DNA from: Pseudomonadota bacterium
Lineage (GTDB): Bacteria > Pseudomonadota > Alphaproteobacteria > Sphingomonadales > Sphingomonadaceae
NCBI GenBank assembly: GCA_023400405.1
Contig: JAEXFD010000053.1
Coordinates: forward strand, 1 to 59,928
Length of the DNA stretch: 59,928 nucleotides
Direction: 5' to 3'
Shown: one piece after another, positions 49,964 to 57,008 of the stretch
Numbering within the stretch: position 1 is the stretch's first letter
Layout: each line of letters starts with the position of its first letter
The notes under the pieces: generated by a model
What the model was told of the DNA's origin: nothing
Database searches by the model: none
What the model saw: only the letters and a program-made list of their open reading frames with translations
Program-made: the position numbers and the translations under genes

Positions 49964-50857
49964 TTACGGAGCAGCTTGCAACGCCGCGAGCCGCGCGCGG
50001 GCATAGGCGGCGACGGACCGCGTCGGGCTGTCGGCAGCCCGGGCGAGCAGTGCCGGCGCCGCGGCGGGATGCGCCGAGGCGAACGCGTCGAGCGCGGTCA
50101 TCCGCATCCGCGCACAGGGATGATCGAGACTGAACTGCTCGGCGAGGTCGAGCCCGTTGCCGATCCGGGCGGCAAGCGCGACCAGCGCCTCGGCCGCGGT
50201 GCAATTGAGGGTCTCGGCAATCGTGCCCCGGTCAACGTCGAAGCGATGCTGATCGACCCAGGGCTGCATCGGATCGGCGCCGAGGATGTTGAGCGACACC
50301 GAGAAGCGATCGGCGGGCATCTGGACATGGACGTCGCGGCGCATCCGATAGAGCATCAGCTTGCCGGGATCGAGCCGCGACCGCTCGACGAAGCGCAGCC
50401 CGGCATTCTCGCCCGGCAGCGCGTCGAGCCCCGCGCCGTCATATTCGTAATAGTCGCTCCAATAGCCGGGGCCGAGATAGCCCCAAGTCAGGAACGGGAA
50501 ATTGTGATCGTGCGGCATGCCGTAGAAAAAGGCATCGGCGCCGCTGGCGCGGAGCAGCGGATCGTCGCGGCCCGGCCAGAAATTGGCGCGCAGCACGTAG
50601 CGGCCATTGGGGGGGCGCAACAGAAACACCTGGGCGCCGTAGCCATTGGCGGCATGCTGCCCCTCGCATCGCGTCTTGAGTTCGGCGATCGCGAGTTCGG
50701 CAAGGAAATCGGGGTTGCGCCCCAGCCGCGCGAGCCAGGGCCCCAGGCTGGCGAAGCCATCCTCGTCGCGCGCATCGACCGGATGGGAATCGAGTGCGTC
50801 GACCAGCTCGTCGATCCCGATCGCGCCGCCCTCGCCGGGATCGATCAGCCGGGGCAT
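49964..50857 (-). CDS. Cupin-like putative metalloprotein with HEAT-like tail, unknown function
   Basis: A 297-aa soluble protein I cannot place in a named family. The middle resembles a cupin: His116-Asp-His118 in FFYGMPHDHNFPFLTWGYLG, Glu138 in SDYYEYDGAG, then a second strand block LDPGKLMLYRMRRDVHVQMP with His177 followed by RFSVSLNILG. Two His, a Glu and a later His in this order is the usual cupin metal set, so an iron or other metal oxygenase-type activity is possible. The last 60 residues (ALDAFASAHPAAAPALLARA) look like a helical HEAT-type repeat. It overlaps the upstream HEAT-like gene by 13 bp and precedes the regulator by 20 bp. Confidence 0.72.
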   Translation of the reverse strand: MPRLIDPGEGGAIGIDELVDALDSHPVDARDEDGFASLGPWLARLGRNPDFLAELAIAELKTRCEGQHAANGYGAQVFLLRPPNGRYVLRANFWPGRDDPLLRASGADAFFYGMPHDHNFPFLTWGYLGPGYWSDYYEYDGAGLDALPGENAGLRFVERSRLDPGKLMLYRMRRDVHVQMPADRFSVSLNILGADPMQPWVDQHRFDVDRGTIAETLNCTAAEALVALAARIGNGLDLAEQFSLDHPCARMRMTALDAFASAHPAAAPALLARAADSPTRSVAAYARARLAALQAAP

Positions 50858-51801
50858 CGCGCCGCCTGGTCGATGCGGGCGCGGACCCGGCCGATCGTCG
50901 CGGCAGCCGCGGCGCGGACCTGACCGTGCGGATCGTCGCGCGCCATCGCCTCGAGCCTCGGCAGCGCCGCGCGCGCGTCGAGCGCGAGCCATTCGCGCAT
51001 CGCCGCCCAGCGCAGATGGAAGGCGGGGTCCCGCGTCGCGGCTTCGAACCGATCGCCCGCATCGCTGCGACCGGCCCGGCCAAGAAAGGCGAGCAGCATC
51101 TCGGCGCGCGAGGCGCGGTCGTCGGCGCTGGCCAGCCGCACGGCGGCGCCATCGACGATGCGATGCTCGCGCATCAGCGGCGCGACGCCGGCGCGGATCG
51201 TGGCGACCAGGGTCATCATATCCGTGGCGGGCGAGACGACCAGCTGCGCCTCCGAACGCCCGTCGAGCGTGCGCACCTCGCCATCGCGCAGGCAGACGTC
51301 CGGCATCTCGCGGCAGGTCGGGAGCATCGTGTCGCCGGCATCGGGCGGCACCGGATCGGTGATCCAGCGGCGCAGCCGGGCACCCCCCGCCTCGACATAG
51401 CGCGTGACCGAAAGCCGTCCCGAAAACAGCACCGTCGCCGCGGGCGGTGCGGTGCGCAGCGCCTCGGCGCGCGACAGGCAGGCACTGATCGAGACGGCAG
51501 GATGGTCGAACAGCACCGCCCCGGTGCGGAACCGGTCGCGACTGACCTTGAAGGGCGGCTCGAACAGGGGATCTTCGCGCAGGGCCTCGATCAGCGGCGC
51601 AAGCAGCTCGGCCGCCCAGTCGGCGCCGCGGAGCAGCGATTCCGCCCGCCGGGTCGCTGCGACGGGATCGTCGGCCGGAAGGCCGGCGAAGTGCTCGGCC
51701 AGGGCTGCCGAGGCCGGCGCGCGACGCCAGCGCTCGATCGTCTGCGCGCCGCGCCGGCGCGACTCCGCGAGCGCGTCGCGGAACCGGTTCGAAGCGGGCA
51801 T
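50845..51801 (-). CDS. Hypothetical protein with C-terminal HEAT-like helices
   Basis: A 318-aa protein of unknown function. Residues 1-80 are helical and Arg/Ala-rich (RFRDALAESRRRGAQTIERW). Residues 80-200 contain predicted beta strands around FKVSRDRFRTGAVLFDHPAV, ATVLFSGRLSVTRYVEAGGA and SEAQLVVSPATDMMTLVATI. Residues 225-310 are HEAT-like helices (ASRAEMLLAFLGRAG, FHLRWAAMREWLALDARAAL, PHGQVRAAAAATIGRVRARI). Its ATG shares one base with the stop of the 52-aa peptide gene (TGATG) and its end overlaps the cupin-like gene by 13 bp, so the three must be translated together. Confidence 0.72.
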   Translation of the reverse strand: MPASNRFRDALAESRRRGAQTIERWRRAPASAALAEHFAGLPADDPVAATRRAESLLRGADWAAELLAPLIEALREDPLFEPPFKVSRDRFRTGAVLFDHPAVSISACLSRAEALRTAPPAATVLFSGRLSVTRYVEAGGARLRRWITDPVPPDAGDTMLPTCREMPDVCLRDGEVRTLDGRSEAQLVVSPATDMMTLVATIRAGVAPLMREHRIVDGAAVRLASADDRASRAEMLLAFLGRAGRSDAGDRFEAATRDPAFHLRWAAMREWLALDARAALPRLEAMARDDPHGQVRAAAAATIGRVRARIDQAARCPG

Positions 51802-51959
51802 CAGCCGTTCGGCGCAATCTCGTAGATCAGGATCGCGATGCCGACGATCAGTTCGAAAAGCTCGTCCCCGCCCGCCTCCATCAGCCGCACCGCGCCATGG
51901 ATCGCGACCTGGCTGCCCAGTTCGGCGATTTCCCCGAAGTCGATCTGCACCAGTCCCAT
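51801..51959 (-). CDS. 52-aa peptide, first gene of the unknown operon
   Basis: A short gene starting at ATG 51959 with a strong GGGGAGAAGG site just upstream and ending in a TGATG overlap with the next gene. The product begins MGLVQIDFGEIAELGSQVAI; the second half (DELFELIVGIAILIYEIAPN) has a hydrophobic stretch flanked by acidic residues. The charge is net negative with no Cys. It could be a small membrane protein, a signalling peptide or a modified-peptide precursor with the two following unknown proteins as partners. I know no family for it. Reality is supported by the ribosome site and coupling, not by homology. Confidence 0.65.
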   Translation of the reverse strand: MGLVQIDFGEIAELGSQVAIHGAVRLMEAGGDELFELIVGIAILIYEIAPNG

Positions 51960-52024
51960 CCGCCTTCTCCCCTCATCGATGGCGTTCCGCAGGGAAGCTG
52001 CCGCCGCGCGACGTTCGATGCACG

Positions 52025-52038
52025 TTACATCGCTGTAA
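52025..52038. promoter_or_regulatory. TTACA-N4-TGTAA inverted repeat in the divergent promoter
   Basis: TTACATCGCTGTAA is a perfect 5-bp inverted repeat with a 4-base spacer, the only such AT-richer element in the 149-bp gap between the small-peptide operon (start 51959) and the thioesterase gene (start 52109). It is a candidate binding site for the winged-helix regulator at the end of that operon. Confidence 0.45.
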
Positions 52039-52108
52039 TGCGGATCGAATCCCGGCTCCCGCCGCAACGATTTGCGCGCCGGCCGCCGCCACGCTAGGCC
52101 GCGTCGCG

Positions 52109-52549
52109 ATGAACCCAGCGCCGCCGACCGCCTTCGATCCCAAGCGCTTCTTCGACGCGCGCTTCGGCGGCCATGGCGACACGCTGGGAATCGGCTATCG
52201 CGCGCATGGGCCCGACTGGTGCGAGCTCGACTTGCCCTGGCGCTCGGACTTGGTCGGCAATGTCGAAAGCGGGGTGCTCGCCTCGGGGCCGGTCCTGGCG
52301 CTGATGGACATGGCGACCAGCATCGCGGTGTGGCTCAAGGCCGAGGCGTTCCGCGCCCACGCCACGCTCGACCTGCGCATCGACTATCTGCGCCCTGCCC
52401 GCTCGGGCCACACCGTGATCGGCCGCGGCGAATGCTATCGCCTGACCCGCTCGGTCGCCTTCGTCCGCGGCCAGGCGCATGACGGCGATCCGGACGACCC
52501 GCTCGCCCATGTCGCGGGCACGTTCATGGCGACGGAGGGCTATTGGTGA
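52109..52549 (+). CDS. Hotdog-fold thioesterase, PaaI-like
   Basis: A 146-aa acyl-CoA thioesterase-like protein: RFFDARFGGHGDTLGIGYRA, then LVGNVESGVLASGPVLALMD and MATSIAVW at the hotdog helix, and LRIDYLRPARSGHTVIGRGE. The usual HGG of PaaI proteins is replaced by ESG (NVESGVLASG), though the Asp of the active helix (LMDMA) is kept. Start ATG 52109; the earlier in-frame sequence lies antisense to the peptide operon. It overlaps the next hotdog gene as GTGA, so the two probably form a heteromer or act in sequence. Confidence 0.85.
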   Translation: MNPAPPTAFDPKRFFDARFGGHGDTLGIGYRAHGPDWCELDLPWRSDLVGNVESGVLASGPVLALMDMATSIAVWLKAEAFRAHATLDLRIDYLRPARSGHTVIGRGECYRLTRSVAFVRGQAHDGDPDDPLAHVAGTFMATEGYW

Positions 52550-52929
52550 CGCTGCCGCCCTATGCCGAGACGCTGGGCCTCACCGCCGAACCGAGCGACG
52601 GCGCGCCCGTGCTGGTGCTTCCCTTTTCGAACCGCGTGATCGGCCGTCCCGGCTTCCTCCACGGCGGCGCGATCGGCGGGCTGCTCGAAATGGCGGCGAT
52701 CGCGGCGCTCCAGCATGCCTTGGCCGGCGAGGGTGCGGGCGAGAGCCGGTTCAAGCCGATCAACCTCACCATCGACTATATGCGCGGCGGCCGCGACAAG
52801 CCGACCCGGGCGCGCGGCATCGTCACCCGGCTCGGCACGCGCGTCGCCAATGTCGAGGCGCAGGCCTGGCAGGACGAGCCGGACCGGCCGATCGCCGCGG
52901 CGCGGATCAACTTCCTGATCGCGCGCTGA
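52546..52929 (+). CDS. Hotdog-fold thioesterase, PaaI-like
   Basis: A 127-aa partner of the preceding gene, starting at GTG 52546 with GGAGG upstream. The canonical thioesterase segment RPGFLHGGAIGGLLEMAAIA has the conserved HGG and an acidic residue on the helix, followed by INLTIDYMRGGRDKPTRARG and VANVEAQAWQDEPDRPIAAA. It is a compact single hotdog domain with no signal. Its stop lies at the edge of an inverted repeat (52929-53006) that separates it from the convergent dehydrogenase gene. Confidence 0.86.
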   Translation: MTLPPYAETLGLTAEPSDGAPVLVLPFSNRVIGRPGFLHGGAIGGLLEMAAIAALQHALAGEGAGESRFKPINLTIDYMRGGRDKPTRARGIVTRLGTRVANVEAQAWQDEPDRPIAAARINFLIAR

Positions 52930-53006
52930 GAGCCTGTTTGGAAATGCGCGAAAGAGCGCATTTTGAGACGGCAATACGCCGAGAGGCGCATCTCCAAACA
53001 GGCTCT
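52929..53006. repeat. Inverted repeat pair between convergent thioesterase and dehydrogenase genes
   Basis: Arms 52929-52949 and 52986-53006 are 21-base inverted copies with one mismatch (core GAGCCTGTTTGGAAATGCGC). The inner part can form smaller stems (GCGC...GCGC). It spans the whole intergenic gap and is a likely bidirectional transcript end. The sequence differs from the other repeat families in the window. Confidence 0.82.
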
Positions 53007-53011
53007 GACCG

Positions 53012-54244
53012 TCATTTCCGGGGTGTGAGGCGGAACAGCCGCCCGCCGGCGCCCTTGCCGCCATCCTCGAGCAGCCACACGGCGCCGTCCGGCCCCTGGG
53101 CGACGTCGCGGACGCGCATGCCGAGATCCCAGCGATCGGCCTTGCGTGCCGAAGCGCCGTCGATCGCCACGCGGATCAAGCCTTCGCCCGAGAGCGCGCC
53201 GATCAGCAGCGATCCGCGCCATTGCGGGAACATCGCTCCCGAATAATAGGCCATGCCGCCCGGCGAGATCGACGGGTTCCAGAAGACCTTGGGCGCCTCA
53301 TAGCCGTCGCCGGCCTTGTGATCCGGAATCGGCGTGCCGTCATAATTGTCGCCGTTGGAAACTTTGGGCCAGCCATAGTTGCGACCGGGCAGGATCAGGT
53401 TGACTTCGTCGCCGCCCTTCGGCCCCATCTCGCTTTCCCAGAGCTGGCCCTTGCCGTCGAACACTAGGCCATAGGGATTGCGGTGGCCCGTGCTCCAGGT
53501 CTCGGCAGGGACGAGATTGGGGCCTTCCACCGTCTCGGTGCGCGCCGGCGCGCTCTTGGCGAGCTCGGTATTCTTGGGCGGATCGGTCACCGTCACCGTC
53601 GCCGATCCGGTCTTGCCCGCTCCCGGATTGCCCGGCGCCGGCTGGCCGTCGAGCGTCAGGTGCAGGATCTTGCCGAGCGCTTGGTTCGGATCCTGGGCCG
53701 GGGTGAAGCGCTGGCGCTCGCCCGAGCTGAGGAACAGCGACTGCCCGTCGGGCGCGAAGGCGATGATCGCGCCGAACTGGCCGCCCTTGCCGTCCGATCC
53801 GGCGCGCCAGATCACTTGCGCGTCGCGCAGCGTCGGCGCCGCGCCATCAATCAGCGTCGCGTGGGCGAGTGCCAGGCTCGATCCGTTGGGGCGCGGCTCG
53901 GCATAGGAATAATAGACGCGCTTGCTCCGCGCGAAGTCCGGCGCCGGCGCAATGTCGAGCAGTCCGCCCTGGCCCTGGAAGGCCACCCGCACCTCGGCCA
54001 GGGTAGCGCGCTGCTTGCCGTCGCGCGAGACGAGCAGGATCCGCCCGGCCTTCTCTGTCACCAGCATCCGCCCATCGGGCAGGAAGGCCAGCGCCCAGGG
54101 CGTGTCGAATGCCGCGACCTCGGTCATCGCGAACGGCGCGCTCGCGGCCGGCGATGCGACATCCTGGTCCTGCGCTGCGCCGGGCTGCGCAGTGCAGGCG
54201 GCGAGCAGCACGAACAGCGGGAGCATCGGACGCGCGATCGTCAT
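53012..54244 (-). CDS. PQQ-dependent sugar (aldose) dehydrogenase, lipoprotein
   Basis: A 410-aa soluble-type quinoprotein glucose/aldose dehydrogenase of the six-bladed propeller (GSDH) fold. The N-terminus MTIARPMLPLFVLLAACTAQ has a good lipobox (LAAC, Cys17), so it is membrane-anchored in the periplasm. Family motifs include TPWALAFLPDGRMLVTEKAG, GQGGLLDIAPAPDFA, WSTGHRNPYGLVFDGKGQLW, ESEMGPKGGDEVNLILPGRN and YGWPKVSNGDNYDG. The long upstream open frame to 55231 is antisense to the peptidase gene and was not used. No PQQ synthesis genes are in the window, so the cofactor must be made elsewhere or taken up. Confidence 0.9.
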   Translation of the reverse strand: MTIARPMLPLFVLLAACTAQPGAAQDQDVASPAASAPFAMTEVAAFDTPWALAFLPDGRMLVTEKAGRILLVSRDGKQRATLAEVRVAFQGQGGLLDIAPAPDFARSKRVYYSYAEPRPNGSSLALAHATLIDGAAPTLRDAQVIWRAGSDGKGGQFGAIIAFAPDGQSLFLSSGERQRFTPAQDPNQALGKILHLTLDGQPAPGNPGAGKTGSATVTVTDPPKNTELAKSAPARTETVEGPNLVPAETWSTGHRNPYGLVFDGKGQLWESEMGPKGGDEVNLILPGRNYGWPKVSNGDNYDGTPIPDHKAGDGYEAPKVFWNPSISPGGMAYYSGAMFPQWRGSLLIGALSGEGLIRVAIDGASARKADRWDLGMRVRDVAQGPDGAVWLLEDGGKGAGGRLFRLTPRK

Positions 54245-54439
54245 GCGAGAAGGCCTTTCGAGAAAAATCCGGAATGCCCAACGCTTAGCGGGCGATTCGG
54301 TCTCAGTCATCGGCCAAGCCGGGGGCGCGCACGCCCCATCGTTTCGGCTCCGTTTCAACAAGTTGCGTAGAATTCCGCTATTGCGCAACTTTTGAACAGA
54401 CGGCATCCTTTGCGGCAAATCGGGTGGGGGTCTGATTTG

Positions 54440-56335
54440 ATGCTGTTCCGTTGGGCGCGTTGCGCCTTGATCGCTGTCGCCTTGGCGCCGTCCGCGCCGC
54501 TGCTCGCGGCCGATGGCCCCGCCGGGCCGCCGACGGCGGCCGAGCTGCTCGCGCCGCCGGTGATCGCCGATCCGCAGATCTCTCCGGATGGCCATTGGGT
54601 CGCCGCCCGCCTGGGCACGACCGCGTCCGCGCCCCTGGTCCGCTACGACCTCACCCATCCCGGCGCGACGCCGGTGCCGATCGCCTTCCCCTCGGGGGAG
54701 CGCGCCGAGTGGGTCGCCTGGCTCACGCCCGGCACGATGATCGCCAGCCTCGTGCGCGACGGCGAGGTGCCCGTCACCCGGCTCGCCGTGATCGACCCGG
54801 CGAGCGGACGCGCGGCCTCGCTCGGCGGCGTCCGCACCGGCGGCGGGGGCGAGGCGCTGCTCCACCTCGATCGCACCGCCAGCTTCCTGCTGTTGCGCGT
54901 CCAGCCGGCCGGCGCCGAAACGCCGGCGATCTACCGGGTCGATCTCAAGACCGGCACCTTTACGCTCGCCGTCGCCCCCCAGCCGCATGTCCGCGACTGG
55001 GTGATCGACGCGGCCGGCGTGGTCCGCGCCGGCCTCGCCGAGAAGGACGGCAAGTCCTGGCTGCTCTATCGCCGCGGCGAAGGCGACCGCTTCAGCCGAT
55101 CGAGCCGCGGCGCCGGCGATGCCGATTCGGGCATCGCCCAGTTCGTCCCCGTCCAGGGCAGCGATCATGGCTATGCGCTCGCCGAGGCGCCGTCGGGGCG
55201 GATCGCGCTGTACGACTATGACTTCCGCCACAGCCGGCTCGGCGCGCTGCGCTACGAGAACGCCGGCGCGGATCTCGACGACTTCGAAGTCGGTCCCGAC
55301 GGCCGGCTGCTCGGCGTGGCCTATAGCGACGACCGCGACCGCGACTTATGGTTCGACTCTGCGCTGCGCGATCGCCAGGCCGGGATCGACGCGGCACTGC
55401 CCGGCCGAGTCAATCGCGTCGTCTCGGAAAGCGACGACCAGCGCAGCCTTCTCGTGTTCAGCGCCTCTGCGAGCGATCCGGGGGCCTTTTACGTCTTTGC
55501 GGGCGGCACCCCGCGCCTCCTCGCCGCGGTGAACCCCGCGCTCGTCGGCAGGCCCGTCGCCGAAGTCCGCTCGATCCGGTACCAGGCACGCGACGGCCTC
55601 GCGATCCAGGGCTATCTCACGCTGCCCGCCGGCCGCCCCGCCAAGGGCCTGCCGCTGATCGTCATGCCGCATGGCGGCCCCTTCGCGCGCGACGGCTGGG
55701 ATTACGATCCCTGGGTCCAGTATCTCGCCGGCAAGGGCTATGCCGTGCTCCAGCCCAATTATCGCGGCTCGACCGGCTTCGGCCGCGCGATGACCGATCT
55801 CGGCGACGGCCAATGGGGCCGCGGCATGCAGGACGATGTCGACGACGGCGTCGCCTGGCTCGCGCAACAGGGAATCGCCGATGCCAGGCGCGTCTGCATC
55901 ATGGGCGCCTCCTATGGCGGCTATGCCGCGATGTGGGCGGCGGCGCGCGACCAGGGGCTCTATCGCTGCGCGATCAGCTATGCCGGCATCTCCGACGTGC
56001 GCGCCCAGCTCGATTACGACCACAAGACCTTCGACGAGCGCGGCTTCCGCGCCTGGCGCCGCCGCATCCAGGGCGATGCGCCCTCGCTCGCCGCGCTCTC
56101 CCCGCTCAGCTTGGTCGCCGGCCTGAAGATGCCGATCCTGATCGCCCACGGCACGGCCGACCAGACCGTGCCCGTCGACCAGTCCGAACGGCTCGACCAG
56201 GCGCTCACCCGCCTCGGCCGCCCGCACGACTTCGTGCTCTATCCGGGCGAGGACCATACGATGCACGACGCCGCGCACGAGGCCGATTTCCTCGCCCGGG
56301 TGGGCAAGTTCCTCGACGCGCACAATCCCGCCTGA
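54440..56335 (+). CDS. S9-family (prolyl oligopeptidase-like) serine peptidase, exported
   Basis: A 631-aa peptidase with a signal peptide (MLFRWARCALIAVALAPSAP, cut near LLAA), an N-terminal beta-propeller (about residues 40-370) and a C-terminal alpha/beta-hydrolase domain. The catalytic triad is visible: Ser491 in IMGASYGGYAAMW, Asp574 in AHGTADQTVPVDQ and His606 in YPGEDHTMHDA. LIVMPHGGPFARDGWDYDPW and the oxyanion-side YRGSTGFGRAM are typical of the dipeptidyl-/acyl-aminoacyl-peptidase branch. ATG 54440 follows a run of G residues; a start 48 bp upstream is also in frame but would put 16 polar residues before the signal peptide. It diverges from the PQQ dehydrogenase. Confidence 0.9.
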   Translation: MLFRWARCALIAVALAPSAPLLAADGPAGPPTAAELLAPPVIADPQISPDGHWVAARLGTTASAPLVRYDLTHPGATPVPIAFPSGERAEWVAWLTPGTMIASLVRDGEVPVTRLAVIDPASGRAASLGGVRTGGGGEALLHLDRTASFLLLRVQPAGAETPAIYRVDLKTGTFTLAVAPQPHVRDWVIDAAGVVRAGLAEKDGKSWLLYRRGEGDRFSRSSRGAGDADSGIAQFVPVQGSDHGYALAEAPSGRIALYDYDFRHSRLGALRYENAGADLDDFEVGPDGRLLGVAYSDDRDRDLWFDSALRDRQAGIDAALPGRVNRVVSESDDQRSLLVFSASASDPGAFYVFAGGTPRLLAAVNPALVGRPVAEVRSIRYQARDGLAIQGYLTLPAGRPAKGLPLIVMPHGGPFARDGWDYDPWVQYLAGKGYAVLQPNYRGSTGFGRAMTDLGDGQWGRGMQDDVDDGVAWLAQQGIADARRVCIMGASYGGYAAMWAAARDQGLYRCAISYAGISDVRAQLDYDHKTFDERGFRAWRRRIQGDAPSLAALSPLSLVAGLKMPILIAHGTADQTVPVDQSERLDQALTRLGRPHDFVLYPGEDHTMHDAAHEADFLARVGKFLDAHNPA

Positions 56336-56459
56336 GCCCTCTTGCCGACTCCGGGGCGATTGCGTATATCGCAGCTGCTTTCTCGACATCGTCAAACATG
56401 CCGAGGTCGGGCCCGCAGGGCTCCGGCGCCGAAGCTGCTTATCTGCATGGAGTGCGTGC

Positions 56460-57008
56460 GTGGCGGACATCGCCGAACTGACGAAGCTGATCGAACCCGA
56501 GGCCAAGGCGCTCGGGCTCGCGCTCGTGCGCGTCAAGATGTTCGGCGGCACGTCCGATCCGACGCTCCAGATCATGGCCGAGCGCCCCGACACCCGCCAG
56601 CTCACCATCGACGATTGCGCCGACCTGTCGCGCCGCATCTCCGATCGGCTCGACGTGCTCGAGGCCGAGGGCAAGGATCCGATCGATCACGCCTATCGCC
56701 TCGAAGTCAGCTCGCCCGGCATCGATCGCCCGCTCACCCGCCTCCAGGACTATGCCGACTGGAAGGGCCATGAGGCGCGGTTGAACCTTGCCGAGCCGCT
56801 CGAGGACGGGCGCAAGCAGCTCACCGGCGACCTGATCGGCGTCGAGGGCAATCTCGTCTCTATCGACGTCCGCAAATACAAGACGGTCAGCATCCCCTTC
56901 GCCGCGATCGCCGATGCGAAGCTGCTGATGACCGACAAGCTCATTGCCGCCACCGCGCCCCTTTCCAGCGAGGGCGCCGAAGAATTCGAAGCAGAGGAAC
57001 AAGACTGA
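56460..57008 (+). CDS. rimP: Ribosome maturation factor RimP
   Basis: A 182-aa 30S maturation factor. It starts at GTG 56460 with GGAG 7 nt before it; an ATG 12 bp upstream is out of the ribosome-site window. Features: LIEPEAKALGLALVRVKMFG, TIDDCADLSRRISDRLDVL, the hallmark YRLEVSSPGIDRPLTRLQDY and the C-terminal SH3-like domain (GDLIGVEGNLVSIDVRKYKT). It heads the conserved rimP-nusA-ylxR-infB operon; its TGA shares a base with the nusA ATG. The 124 bp upstream hold no gene that I recognise and presumably carry the promoter. Confidence 0.95.
   Translation: MADIAELTKLIEPEAKALGLALVRVKMFGGTSDPTLQIMAERPDTRQLTIDDCADLSRRISDRLDVLEAEGKDPIDHAYRLEVSSPGIDRPLTRLQDYADWKGHEARLNLAEPLEDGRKQLTGDLIGVEGNLVSIDVRKYKTVSIPFAAIADAKLLMTDKLIAATAPLSSEGAEEFEAEEQD

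Noticed and set aside
49964..51817. A 617-aa protein covering both unknown genes of the peptide operon
   Set aside because: The upstream half is out of frame with the 318-aa protein, which has regular amino-acid composition and a coupled start; the cupin-like protein starts at 50857.
53012..55231. A 739-aa version of the PQQ dehydrogenase
   Set aside because: The extra N-terminus is antisense to the S9 peptidase; a lipoprotein signal at 54244 is the natural start.
56336..56459. A riboswitch or metY-like tRNA upstream of rimP
   Set aside because: The 124-bp leader shows no tRNA fold or recognised riboswitch core; only a presumed promoter region.
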